5,324 bases of DNA from Planctomycetales bacterium (GCA_007127495.1 SKZG01000555.1:1-5324), one strand, 5' to 3'. Shown: positions 1-4,952, counted from the stretch's first letter. Program-made: numbers and translations. Notes: generated by a model from the letters alone, not told the origin.

Positions 1-450
1 ATCCGCCTGGCGCTCGTCGGCTGTGGCGGCCGCGGCCGCGGGGCCGTGGGCAATGCCTTGGGCGTGCGCGGTGCCCCGATCCGGCTCCATGCCATGGCCG
101 ACCTGACCGAAGAACGCGTCAACGGCGCCCACGGCGCCCTGCACCGGCACGCCGCCGATCGGGCATGGCTGGCGGAGCACCGCGTTGCCCCGTGGAAGAA
201 GCTGGCCGACGCGGGCGTGGGCGTTCACGTGGGCGAATGGGGCGCGCACCGCTTCACCCCGCACGACGTGGTGCTGCGCTGGGCCGAGGACCAGCTCGGC
301 CTCTGGCAGGAGGCCGGCTTCGGCTGGGCCCTGTGGAACCTGCGCGGCAGCTTCGGCATTGTCGATTCCCAGCGGGACGACGTCGCCTACGCCGACTTCC
401 ACGGCCACCGCCTCGACCACCGGTTCTTGGAGTTGCTGCGGGCGTATTGA
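1..450 (+). pseudogene. Chimeric frame: Gfo/Idh/MocA Rossmann start joined to GH5 glycoside hydrolase C-terminus (5' end outside window)
   Basis: The frame is open from base 1 to the TGA at 448-450 (149 residues seen). Residues 1-50 look like the dinucleotide-binding start of a Gfo/Idh/MocA oxidoreductase: hydrophobic strand LALVG, glycine-rich GCGGRGRG (7-14), then strand LHAMAD with an acidic residue (D34) at the end of the second strand. From about residue 55 the sequence instead resembles the C-terminal third of a GH5-type cellulase: APWKKLADAGVGVHVGEWG places E79 as the likely catalytic nucleophile, followed by WALWNLRGSFGIVDS (109-123) and a DFHGHRLD end. The rest of the oxidoreductase and the GH5 N-terminal barrel, with its acid/base Glu, are absent. 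Neither enzyme should work, so I call it a deletion-type fusion or an assembly join. The oxidoreductase start probably lies a few codons, or a Tat signal peptide, upstream of the window. Family calls are from memory of motifs. Confidence 0.65.
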
Positions 451-475
451 CCGTTTTACAGAATGGAGGTGCAGG

Positions 476-1522
476 ATGACGAGGACCATGGAAGTGGTAT
501 CCCGTGGGCTATTGGCCATTGCCCTTGCCGCTTGCGAGGGCGCCGTTGCGGCTGAAACGGACAAGCGGGGCTCCGGTGCGGCTGTTGCCCCGCCGGGCAA
601 CAACCTCGCATTGCCGAGCGCCGTTTCCCATTCGGTTCTTCCGTCGGGCATCCACAAGTACGTAGTTCGCGGGCTTGATTTTCGCGACCGCGTGGGAAGG
701 AGCAATGCAACGCTTGAATGGATATTTCGGGAGGAGATTCCCAATTGCCTGGAGGTGGCGTTTCACGTGGCAAACAACTCGGTGAGCATTGGCACTTCTC
801 AAGAGATCGACCTGCCGAGGACCATTGACAGGCTGTCCCGCGGGGGAAGGATTGTGCCTACCTGGCGTGAGTTGTGCATAAGAGACACGAGAAGCGACGC
901 GTTCAACCCCAAGCTTTACGAGCTGGTGTACGAGAAGGCGATCGACTTTCCTCATACCGTGTCGGGAGACTTGCGGCTATCCGAGCCGGGATTCTTGAAA
1001 GTGGCCGGGCAGGGAAAGTCGCGTGTGAACTTCCTGCTGTATTCATGGACCATTGAGAACGGCAGAACCTTCCTGGTGGAGTATTCCTTACGCTACAACG
1101 ACAACACGTACGTCCTCGAAACTCTCGGGGAGAGAATCCCGGTTGCATGGGACGAGATAAAGAAGGAGCGGCATAAGACGCCGGAGATCGCGGCGCTGCG
1201 CTACGCCACGCGCAGGGCAGGTACCGTGAGGTTCAATAAGGCCGGCTGGCATTGCCAGTGCTGCCCCCAGTACGCCATGCGGGTGTTTGACGACCAAGAG
1301 AACTTCATTTGGGAGGACGTGAGCAACGTGTTCGGGCGGTACTATCCGGTGGTGGTCGACTTCCAGGGCGACGGCGTGGATGAGATCGTCGTTTACCGCG
1401 AGGAACACCACGATGCATCGATCCTTGTCTACAGGGCTGTTCCGGAGGTTCCGCTCCCGAAGGGAGGCGAGAGAGCAACGAAGGGAGAGCGAAAAGACTA
1501 TGAAGAAGGCAGCGGGCCGTAA
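476..1522 (+). CDS. Secreted or lipoprotein of unknown function with CxCC motif and FG-GAP-like acidic motif
   Basis: The product is 348 aa. The ATG at 476 has a good Shine-Dalgarno (GGAGGT, 464-469) and lies 25 bp after the preceding frame, so the two may be co-transcribed. Residues 1-27 form a signal sequence: basic start, hydrophobic stretch GLLAIALAAC, then AVAA. LAAC with C20 fits a lipobox; cleavage after AVAA (about residue 26) is the alternative. The body is soluble and matches no family I recognise. W258-HCQCC-P264 holds three clustered cysteines (260, 262, 263) that could bind metal or form disulfides. Residues 295-304 (D-F-Q-G-D-G-V-D-E-I) resemble the calcium-binding loop of an FG-GAP/VCBS repeat, but only one repeat is visible. 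The last 20-25 residues (PLPKGGERATKGERKD and beyond) are low-complexity, come from a purine-rich tract and look like read-through past a lost stop. The stop overlaps the next gene by 23 bp. Third positions look less GC-rich than in the flanking genes. Confidence 0.75.
   Translation: MTRTMEVVSRGLLAIALAACEGAVAAETDKRGSGAAVAPPGNNLALPSAVSHSVLPSGIHKYVVRGLDFRDRVGRSNATLEWIFREEIPNCLEVAFHVANNSVSIGTSQEIDLPRTIDRLSRGGRIVPTWRELCIRDTRSDAFNPKLYELVYEKAIDFPHTVSGDLRLSEPGFLKVAGQGKSRVNFLLYSWTIENGRTFLVEYSLRYNDNTYVLETLGERIPVAWDEIKKERHKTPEIAALRYATRRAGTVRFNKAGWHCQCCPQYAMRVFDDQENFIWEDVSNVFGRYYPVVVDFQGDGVDEIVVYREEHHDASILVYRAVPEVPLPKGGERATKGERKDYEEGSGP
1459..1497 (+). repeat. Purine-rich tract with imperfect 21-nt tandem repeat
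   Basis: In this 39-nt stretch 35 bases are purines and the other four are C. GAAGGGAG begins at 1459 and again at 1480, giving an imperfect 21-nt (7-codon) tandem unit that reads KGGERAT then KGERKD in the upstream gene's frame. The second unit holds a GGAG (1484-1487) that could serve as the Shine-Dalgarno for the ATG at 1500, though the 12-nt spacing is long. It marks where the upstream reading frame stops looking like protein. Confidence 0.5.
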
Positions 1523-1730
1523 GGCCAAACAGCGTGCAAGCGACGAACTTCGCGACGAATACCGGTTCGACTATTCCAAGGCGAGACCGAATCGGTTCGC
1601 ATCGCGTATGGACAAGGGGCGTCTCGTGGTGGTGTTGGACCCCGACGTGTCCGAGGTGTTCACGACGCCGGGAGCCGTCAACAGGGCCTTGCGCGCACTC
1701 ATCGAGGCCATGCCCACGACACACGGTTAG
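1500..1730 (+). CDS. Small antitoxin-like protein, intact copy 1 (orphan)
   Basis: The product is 76 aa: a lysine/arginine-rich start (MKKAAGRKAKQR), an acidic/aromatic middle (DELRDEYRFDYSKARPNRF, 15-33) and a conserved-looking core, VVVLDPDVSEVF (43-54), then AVNRALRALIEAMP. I recall this pattern (DYSKAKPNRF, then LDPDV-x-x-VF, then VN-x-LR-LI) from small proteins common in cyanobacteria and planctomycetes. They are usually hypothetical or antitoxin-like, with a predicted strand-helix-helix fold of the DNA-binding ribbon-helix-helix type. No toxin gene follows: the next gene is a small membrane protein, so the partner is missing or elsewhere. The ATG overlaps the upstream stop by 23 bp, so translation may be coupled. 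A near-identical copy without a start lies at 4713-4949. The frame and duplication are certain; the antitoxin role is inference. Confidence 0.7.
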   Translation: MKKAAGRKAKQRASDELRDEYRFDYSKARPNRFASRMDKGRLVVVLDPDVSEVFTTPGAVNRALRALIEAMPTTHG

Positions 1731-1733
1731 GGC
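1521..1733 (+). repeat. Direct repeat copy 1 (213 bp), antitoxin-like gene from codon 8 past its stop
   Basis: This matches 4740-4952 with no gaps and 9 substitutions counted by eye (about 96% identity), same orientation, offset 3219 bp. Homology starts at AAGGCCAAAC and ends after TTAGGGC; beyond that the flanks differ. The left edge falls one base after the TAA of the 476-1522 gene. The pair brackets about 3 kb of accessory genes and could recombine to delete them. Confidence 0.9.
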
Positions 1734-1734
1734 C

Positions 1735-1768
1735 CCGATCGGCCGAACCGGCGTATGCAGCCGATCGG
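1735..1768 (+). repeat. Paired CCGATCGG palindromes in the gap after the antitoxin-like gene
   Basis: The self-complementary octamer CCGATCGG occurs at 1735-1742 and 1761-1768. One further C-G pair (1743 with 1760) allows a 9-bp stem with a 16-nt loop. No T-run follows, so it is not a convincing intrinsic terminator. It could be a regulator site, an mRNA hairpin or chance in GC-rich DNA. I see nothing else in the gap 1731-1832. Confidence 0.35.
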
Positions 1769-1832
1769 AAACCCCCGGGTCAGGCTTCAGGCGAGTCGGA
1801 TAAGTTCGAAGTTCCAGGCGAAGTCATCTGAC

Positions 1833-2072
1833 ATGCGCGAATTCATCAAAGGACTGATTATCTTGGGGCTCCTGACGAGCGCCATTGCCGCGGCGATGGC
1901 GTGGATCGAGGACCGGCCGGGCGAGGTGGCATGGATGCTGCGGATCGGCGGGCCGGCGGTGGCGCTGGGGTGCTTTGTGCTGTTGGTCTTCTTGTTGACG
2001 CCGCCCAGCCCAAGTCGTACAATGGCGATGGTGTCTGCGGTAAGTAGCATTTGCCCAAACTCGACCGGTTAG
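1833..2072 (+). CDS. Small two-helix membrane protein, unknown function
   Basis: The product is 79 aa from the ATG at 1833. There are two hydrophobic helices, about residues 4-25 (FIKGLIILGLL through MAWI) and 34-57 (WMLRIGGPAVALGCFVLLVFLLT), joined by a short charged loop IEDRPGE; this is a hairpin topology in the inner membrane. An in-frame ATG at 1755 would add 26 polar residues ahead of the first helix; I prefer 1833 because the protein then begins at the helix, although the ribosome-binding site there is weak. The last 20 residues (PSPSRTMAMVSAVSS and beyond) are bland, and their DNA contains the promoter for the next operon, so the C-terminus may be decayed or incidental. No family recognised; the gene could be a remnant. 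Confidence 0.5.
   Translation: MREFIKGLIILGLLTSAIAAAMAWIEDRPGEVAWMLRIGGPAVALGCFVLLVFLLTPPSPSRTMAMVSAVSSICPNSTG
1995..2023 (+). promoter_or_regulatory. Sigma70-type promoter for the toxin-antitoxin operon
   Basis: TTGACG (1995-2000) and TACAAT (2018-2023) each differ from the -35 and -10 consensus by one base and are separated by exactly 17 nt (2001-2017). Transcription would begin near 2030, leaving a leader of about 70 nt before the ATG at 2101. The promoter sits inside the last codons of the upstream small membrane gene. Antitoxins of this type usually repress their own promoter. The only symmetric site I saw nearby is a short ACCGGT around 2064-2069, too little to call an operator. Confidence 0.65.
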
Positions 2073-2100
2073 GGTTGAAAAGGGAAGACGCGGGAGCGGT

Positions 2101-2334
2101 ATGATGGTAATTAGGCTCAGCCCGGAACTTGAAGCCGCACTCCATGAGTCGGCACGAAAGCAAGGCCTGCCGCCGGATGTCTTGGTGGACCAAGTGTTGC
2201 GCGACCGATTTCTACCACCCAAAACGGCGTCCCCTCCCAAGGACGACTGGGAACGGACGGTCCGCGGGCTTGCGTCGGATTGTGGTGTGTCGCTGCCTCA
2301 CTCGGCCTTGAGCAGTGAAGGATTGTACGAGTAG
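2101..2334 (+). CDS. RHH-like antitoxin of a VapBC-type pair
   Basis: The product is 77 aa (76 if it starts at the second ATG, 2104). GGAG at 2093-2096 lies 4 nt from the first ATG and 7 nt from the second, so 2104 may be the true start. Residues 3-8 (VIRLSP) form a short strand followed by ELEAALHESARKQG and DVLVDQVLRDRF helices, the strand-helix-helix pattern of ribbon-helix-helix DNA-binding antitoxins. After a proline/lysine linker (39-47), residues 48-77 (DDWERTVRGLASDCG, then LSSEGLYE) resemble the toxin-binding tail of antitoxins paired with PIN toxins; it would wrap around and block the toxin active site. Its TAG overlaps the toxin GTG by one base (TAGTG), which implies translational coupling. 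It has its own promoter at 1995-2023. The pairing is well supported; the fold is inferred. Confidence 0.82.
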   Translation: MMVIRLSPELEAALHESARKQGLPPDVLVDQVLRDRFLPPKTASPPKDDWERTVRGLASDCGVSLPHSALSSEGLYE

Positions 2335-2783
2335 TGGCCTACCTCATCGACACAAGCATTCTGGTGCGACTGGCGAATAGTGCTGACGCCTTCCACCCGC
2401 TTGCAGCTCATGCCGTGCTGGCATTGCACGAGAGTGGGGAGGTCTTGCACGTGACAGCCCAGAATTTGATCGAGTTCCGGAATGTCGCAACACGGCCTGT
2501 TGCGTTGAATGGGCTGGGATTGTCGCCTCCCGATGCGGAGGCAAAGGCGGCAGGATTCGAGTCGGTCTTTCCGTTGCTGGCGGAGACTCCCGACGTGTTC
2601 CCAGCATGGAAGGCAGTCGTGCACACGCTCGCTGTCGTCGGCAAGCAGGTCCATGACGCTCGGCTGGTCGCCGTGTGCCACGTGCATGAGGTGACGCACC
2701 TTCTGACGTTCAATGGGTCGCACTTCGCTCGGTTCGGAAGTTTCGGGCCGGGCCTCACCGTGGTCGATCCGGTGGCGGTCTGA
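2334..2783 (+). CDS. vapC: PIN-domain ribonuclease toxin (VapC-like)
   Basis: The product is 149 aa, normal for a single PIN domain. It begins at the GTG at 2334, which shares a base with the antitoxin stop; the LIDTSIL strand directly after the start supports this. Expected Mg-binding acidic residues are present: D6 (LIDTSIL), E47 (NLIEFRNVATRP) and D108 (VHDARL). The fourth position is N127 in LLTFNGSHF, where many PIN proteins have Asp but Asn is common in this subgroup. The protein should be an active Mg-dependent endoribonuclease that cuts RNA (tRNA or rRNA in studied VapCs) and is neutralised by the protein encoded just upstream. Substrate cannot be told from sequence. The downstream gap 2784-2841 shows no terminator, so transcription may run into the following small frames. 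The vapC symbol is by family; the exact subgroup is not established. Confidence 0.9.
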   Translation: MAYLIDTSILVRLANSADAFHPLAAHAVLALHESGEVLHVTAQNLIEFRNVATRPVALNGLGLSPPDAEAKAAGFESVFPLLAETPDVFPAWKAVVHTLAVVGKQVHDARLVAVCHVHEVTHLLTFNGSHFARFGSFGPGLTVVDPVAV

Positions 2784-2841
2784 TTGGACTGCGCCCGACG
2801 TGCAATTCCTGTGGCAACCGTACACAACTAGCGAGGTCGAC

Positions 2842-2877
2842 ATGGAACAAACCGATTGCCCGCATTGCGGACCCTGA
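2842..2877 (+). pseudogene. Short CPHCG frame, probable 5' half of a frameshifted small gene
   Basis: The ATG at 2842 follows a good Shine-Dalgarno (GAGG, 2833-2836, 5-nt spacing) but gives only MEQTDCPHCGP before TGA at 2875-2877. CPHCG is half of a zinc ribbon or knuckle. One extra base after TGCGG would join it in frame to the next gene, reading CPHCGxTLMVYFIPF, so a one-base deletion is the simplest explanation. The alternative is a real leader peptide coupled through the TGATG overlap. Confidence 0.4.
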
Positions 2878-3005
2878 TGGTGTACTTCATCCCATTTGCC
2901 ATTTGGGGCGGCGTACTGCTTTACCGGCGGCTCCAGCGGGAAAAGAGCCGGGCCGGCCCGGAGCAGCCGGACTTCAATATCCATCGCCCGCCGGCGAATC
3001 CCTGA
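2877..3005 (+). CDS. Small single-helix membrane protein (42 aa), possibly the 3' half of a broken gene
   Basis: The ATG at 2877 shares one base with the preceding TGA (TGATG). The product starts with a hydrophobic helix (VYFIPFAIWGGVLLY, about 2-16), then a basic stop-transfer patch (RRLQREKSR) and a proline-rich tail (PEQPDFNIHRPPANP): a single-pass protein with a cytoplasmic tail by the positive-inside rule. It has no independent Shine-Dalgarno, so it depends on coupling to the 11-aa frame or on being the tail of one frameshifted gene (2842-3005, about 53 aa with an N-terminal CPHCG). It may be transcribed with the toxin-antitoxin pair 60 bp upstream. No family recognised. Confidence 0.45.
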   Translation: MVYFIPFAIWGGVLLYRRLQREKSRAGPEQPDFNIHRPPANP

Positions 3006-3031
3006 CAGGCACGTTTCGGTGCGGAGGGCGG

Positions 3032-3054
3032 GCCGGCGGGCATGGGCCCCCGGC
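3032..3054 (+). terminator. Possible GC hairpin terminator
   Basis: GCCGGCGGGC (3032-3041) can pair with GGCCCCCGGC (3045-3054) around a 3-nt loop, with two mismatches. The following CTTTCGTTTCC is only loosely T-rich. It lies in the gap between the small membrane frame and the GTG at 3093. The surroundings are so GC-rich that chance pairing is likely. Confidence 0.3.
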
Positions 3055-3080
3055 TTTCGTTTCCGCCGGTTCTTTGTGCA

Positions 3081-3086
3081 AGGGAG
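3081..3086 (+). promoter_or_regulatory. Shine-Dalgarno deciding the GTG start at 3093
   Basis: AGGGAG lies 6 nt upstream of the GTG at 3093. The in-frame ATG at 3042 sits inside the GC hairpin and would add 17 residues with no family-like features, so the GTG is preferred. Confidence 0.6.
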
Positions 3087-3092
3087 ACCGCC

Positions 3093-3662
3093 GTGTTGTC
3101 CAACGATCTGCCGCCGGAACCGCCGGACATGTACGGCCCCGATGCGCCCGACGACGACACGCCTTCCGGCGCGTGGCCGTTCGAGGTGTCGCGGGCCGAT
3201 CTGGTCGGGCTGGGGGTGGTTGCGGCCATCCTGCTGGCCCTGACGATCTGGCTGGGGTTCCTACCCGTGTTGGTGATCCTGGGGGCGGCGGCGGGGGCCT
3301 TTCTCGCCGCCCTCGTCTGGCCTTGTATCGGCGGCGACGTCATCCTCGACGACCTCCGCCTCGACGCCCTGAAATGCCTGGCGGTCGGCGCCTACCTGGT
3401 GCTCGGTTTCTGGGCCGGGTTGTTGGGTTTGCGGGCCCTGGTCGGAGGCGTGCACGGGCCTGAAGCTCCGGTCTTTCTCACGCGAGGCGTGGTCGTCTTC
3501 TTTCTGTTCACCGTCGGCCTCTTCGCCAAAATCCTTTGGCTGGATAGTGACAAGTTCGACGCCCTCATCATCACCCTGGGCGCGATCGTCGGCGCCGTCA
3601 TGGCCGGCGCGCTTGTGTCCGTGCTCGCAGGGGGTAAGATCTGTTTGAGAGGCGGTGGCTAG
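3093..3662 (+). CDS. Five-helix integral membrane protein, unknown function
   Basis: The product is 189 aa from the GTG at 3093. Residues 1-33 are polar, rich in Pro and Asp (PPEPPDMYGPDAPDDD) and probably cytoplasmic or disordered. Helices are seen at about 37-56, 58-76, 95-117, 130-148 and 157-180. Short loops contain GGDVILDDLRLD (80-91) and LDSDKFD (150-156), both acidic. No catalytic motif or known family is recognised. It lies downstream of the toxin-antitoxin genes but has its own ribosome-binding site. The final residues after VSVLA (GGKICLRGGG) may be a frameshifted end: a repeat of this 3' region at 4952-4991 reads ARG-stop where this copy lacks one C near 3628 and runs on for ten residues. 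Membrane topology is solid; function is unknown. Confidence 0.75.
   Translation: MLSNDLPPEPPDMYGPDAPDDDTPSGAWPFEVSRADLVGLGVVAAILLALTIWLGFLPVLVILGAAAGAFLAALVWPCIGGDVILDDLRLDALKCLAVGAYLVLGFWAGLLGLRALVGGVHGPEAPVFLTRGVVVFFLFTVGLFAKILWLDSDKFDALIITLGAIVGAVMAGALVSVLAGGKICLRGGG
3599..3658 (+). repeat. 3' end of the five-helix gene, repeated at 4952-5002
   Basis: Bases 3599-3628 are identical over 30 nt to 4952-4981. The match continues with a one-base gap and one substitution through TAAGAT, then, after a 10-nt block present only here (3641-3650), GGCGGTGG. It is a direct repeat in the same orientation. Confidence 0.85.
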
Positions 3663-3685
3663 GGTAAGTCGATTGCATATTCCGC

Positions 3686-3701
3686 GACAGGTCTGCCTGT
3701 C
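3686..3701 (+). promoter_or_regulatory. Short perfect inverted repeat upstream of the spermidine-synthase-like gene
   Basis: GACAGG (3686-3691) and CCTGTC (3696-3701) are perfect complements around TCTG. The site is about 70 bp before the ATG at 3773 and could be an operator or a small hairpin. No T-run follows and I find no clear -35/-10 pair, so its role is open. The remainder of the gap 3663-3772 shows nothing recognisable. Confidence 0.3.
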
Positions 3702-3772
3702 AATGATCCATTCCAGCCACCGACGCCCAGAAAGCCCGTAACGAGAACTCACCCTCCCGCCTGGAAACCGCC

Positions 3773-4666
3773 ATGAAGAAACACAGGCATTTCATTCTGG
3801 GGCTCCTGGCGATTGCCCTCGGCTGCACGCAAGTGCAGGGCGAGCAGAGGATCCTTTACCGGAGCACCTCCGCGTACAACAACATCCTCGTCACAGAGGA
3901 CGACCAGGGCCTGCGAACGCTGTCGTTCGATGCAGGGCGGCGGCGACTCCGACAAAGCGTTGCGAAGGTGGGGGATCCGGAGCATCTCGAGCTTCCTTAC
4001 CTGAAGGGCATGCTGGTCGGGCTCGCGTTTGCTCCCAAGCCGGAACGCATGCTGGTGATCGGGCTCGGTGGCGGCACGCTGCCGACGTTTCTCCACCGTT
4101 ACTATCCGCAAACCACCATCGACGTGGTCGAGATCGATCCTGAAGTCGTGCATGTGGCCAGGACCTATTTCGCCTTCCGGCCGGATGCCCACCTGCGAGT
4201 GCACGTTGAGGACGGGCGCAAGTTCATCGAAGAGGGACGCCGTTCCTACGACATCATCTTTCTCGACGCCTACGGACCCGAAGCGATTCCTTTCCGGCTG
4301 GCAACGCGAGAGTTTCTGCTGGCGGTGCGGCGGGTCGTAACGCCCGAGGGAGTCGTCGTCGCGAACGTTCACAGTGCGTACTCGAATCCTCTATACGATT
4401 CGATGGTGCAGACCTATCAAGACGTGTTCGACGACCTGATCATTGTCGAGGTCCCCGGAGCCGGCAATCGGATCTTCCTGGCAAAGCCTTCGCCGCAGCG
4501 CGTTGACGGGACGGAGCTGGCGCAGCGGGCCGGAAAGGTCGCTACGGAAAAAGGATTTCGTTTCGATATGGCTCCCTTGGTTGCGAATGGGTTTCGCCGC
4601 CCCCCGTCCGCGAGCCCGGCGGCACGAGTCCTCCTCGACGCCGATGCACCGCGCGAGAACGACTGA
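3773..4666 (+). CDS. Exported spermidine-synthase-like protein (SAM/dcSAM-binding Rossmann fold)
   Basis: The product is 297 aa. Residues 1-23 are a signal sequence (MKKHRHF, hydrophobic ILGLLAIALG, then C18 and a probable cut near G23); the lipobox fit is poor. The mature part follows the spermidine synthase plan: strand region AYNNILVTEDDQG (34-46), glycine-rich nucleotide motif VIGLGGGTLP (95-104), acidic ribose-binding strand VVEIDPEVV (118-126), EDGRKFI (146-152), then YDIIFLDAYGPEAIP (159-173). Canonical aminopropyltransferases have an Asp pair (D-x-x-D) at the last site; here it reads D165-A-Y-G, and the usual Tyr-Gln near residue 35 is Tyr-Asn. Polyamine synthesis is therefore doubtful. 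Many such homologues are annotated as spermidine synthase only by fold. Export of a SAM-type fold is odd because the cofactor is cytoplasmic. The ribosome-binding site is weak (GGAAA). The fold is certain; the reaction is unknown. Confidence 0.85.
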   Translation: MKKHRHFILGLLAIALGCTQVQGEQRILYRSTSAYNNILVTEDDQGLRTLSFDAGRRRLRQSVAKVGDPEHLELPYLKGMLVGLAFAPKPERMLVIGLGGGTLPTFLHRYYPQTTIDVVEIDPEVVHVARTYFAFRPDAHLRVHVEDGRKFIEEGRRSYDIIFLDAYGPEAIPFRLATREFLLAVRRVVTPEGVVVANVHSAYSNPLYDSMVQTYQDVFDDLIIVEVPGAGNRIFLAKPSPQRVDGTELAQRAGKVATEKGFRFDMAPLVANGFRRPPSASPAARVLLDADAPREND

Positions 4667-4712
4667 CGAGCCTGACAACCGCGGGCAGCCATGCGAACTT
4701 CATTCTTCGTAG

Positions 4713-4949
4713 AAGCGTGGGAGTCAGAATCGCGCCCGCAAGGCCAAACGGCGTGCAAGCGACGAACTTCGCGATGAATACCGGTTCGACTATTCCAAGG
4801 CGAAACCGAATCGGTTCGCATCGCGCGTGGACAAGGGGCGTCTCGTGGTGGCGTTGGACCCCGACGTGTCCGAGGTGTTCACGACGCCTGAAGCCGTCAA
4901 CAGGGCCTTGCGCGCACTCATCGAGGCCATTCCCACGACACACGGTTAG
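4713..4949 (+). pseudogene. Antitoxin-like gene copy 2, lacking a start codon
   Basis: The frame is open from just after a TAG at 4710-4712 to TAG at 4947-4949. From 4740 it encodes the same protein as 1500-1730 (KAKRRASDELRDEYRF, then LDPDVSEVF), with substitutions including R29K, M37V, V45A, G58E and M71I relative to copy 1. No ATG, GTG or TTG is in frame before the GTG at 4827, which would give only about 40 residues, and there is no Shine-Dalgarno. The codons after the TAG (KRGSQNRARKAKRR) are basic like the true N-terminus, so the original start may have been lost exactly at the TAG. The remaining frame is undamaged, so the loss is recent or the coding sequence was copied without its start. 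The gap 4667-4712 contains nothing else recognisable. Confidence 0.75.
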
Positions 4950-4952
4950 GGC
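4740..4952 (+). repeat. Direct repeat copy 2 (213 bp)
   Basis: Partner of 1521-1733; nine substitutions, no gaps, same orientation. The right edge coincides with the join to the five-helix gene fragment: after TTAGGGC copy 1 continues CCC while copy 2 continues ATGGCC. Confidence 0.9.

Noticed and set aside
447..475. TTGACC at 447-452 as a -35 box for the 476 gene
   Set aside because: No -10-like hexamer lies 16-18 nt downstream; the spacing ends in the ribosome-binding site.
1735..1768. CCGATCGG pair as an intrinsic terminator
   Set aside because: The stem is possible, but the loop is 16 nt and no T-run follows. I kept it only as a repeat.
2298..2984. A 228-codon open frame on the - strand
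   Set aside because: It is antisense to the PIN toxin, whose catalytic motifs are clear on the + strand. It has no recognisable motif.
3749..4372. A 207-codon open frame on the - strand
   Set aside because: It is antisense to the nucleotide-binding core of the spermidine-synthase-like gene. It is high-GC mirror coding with no family features.
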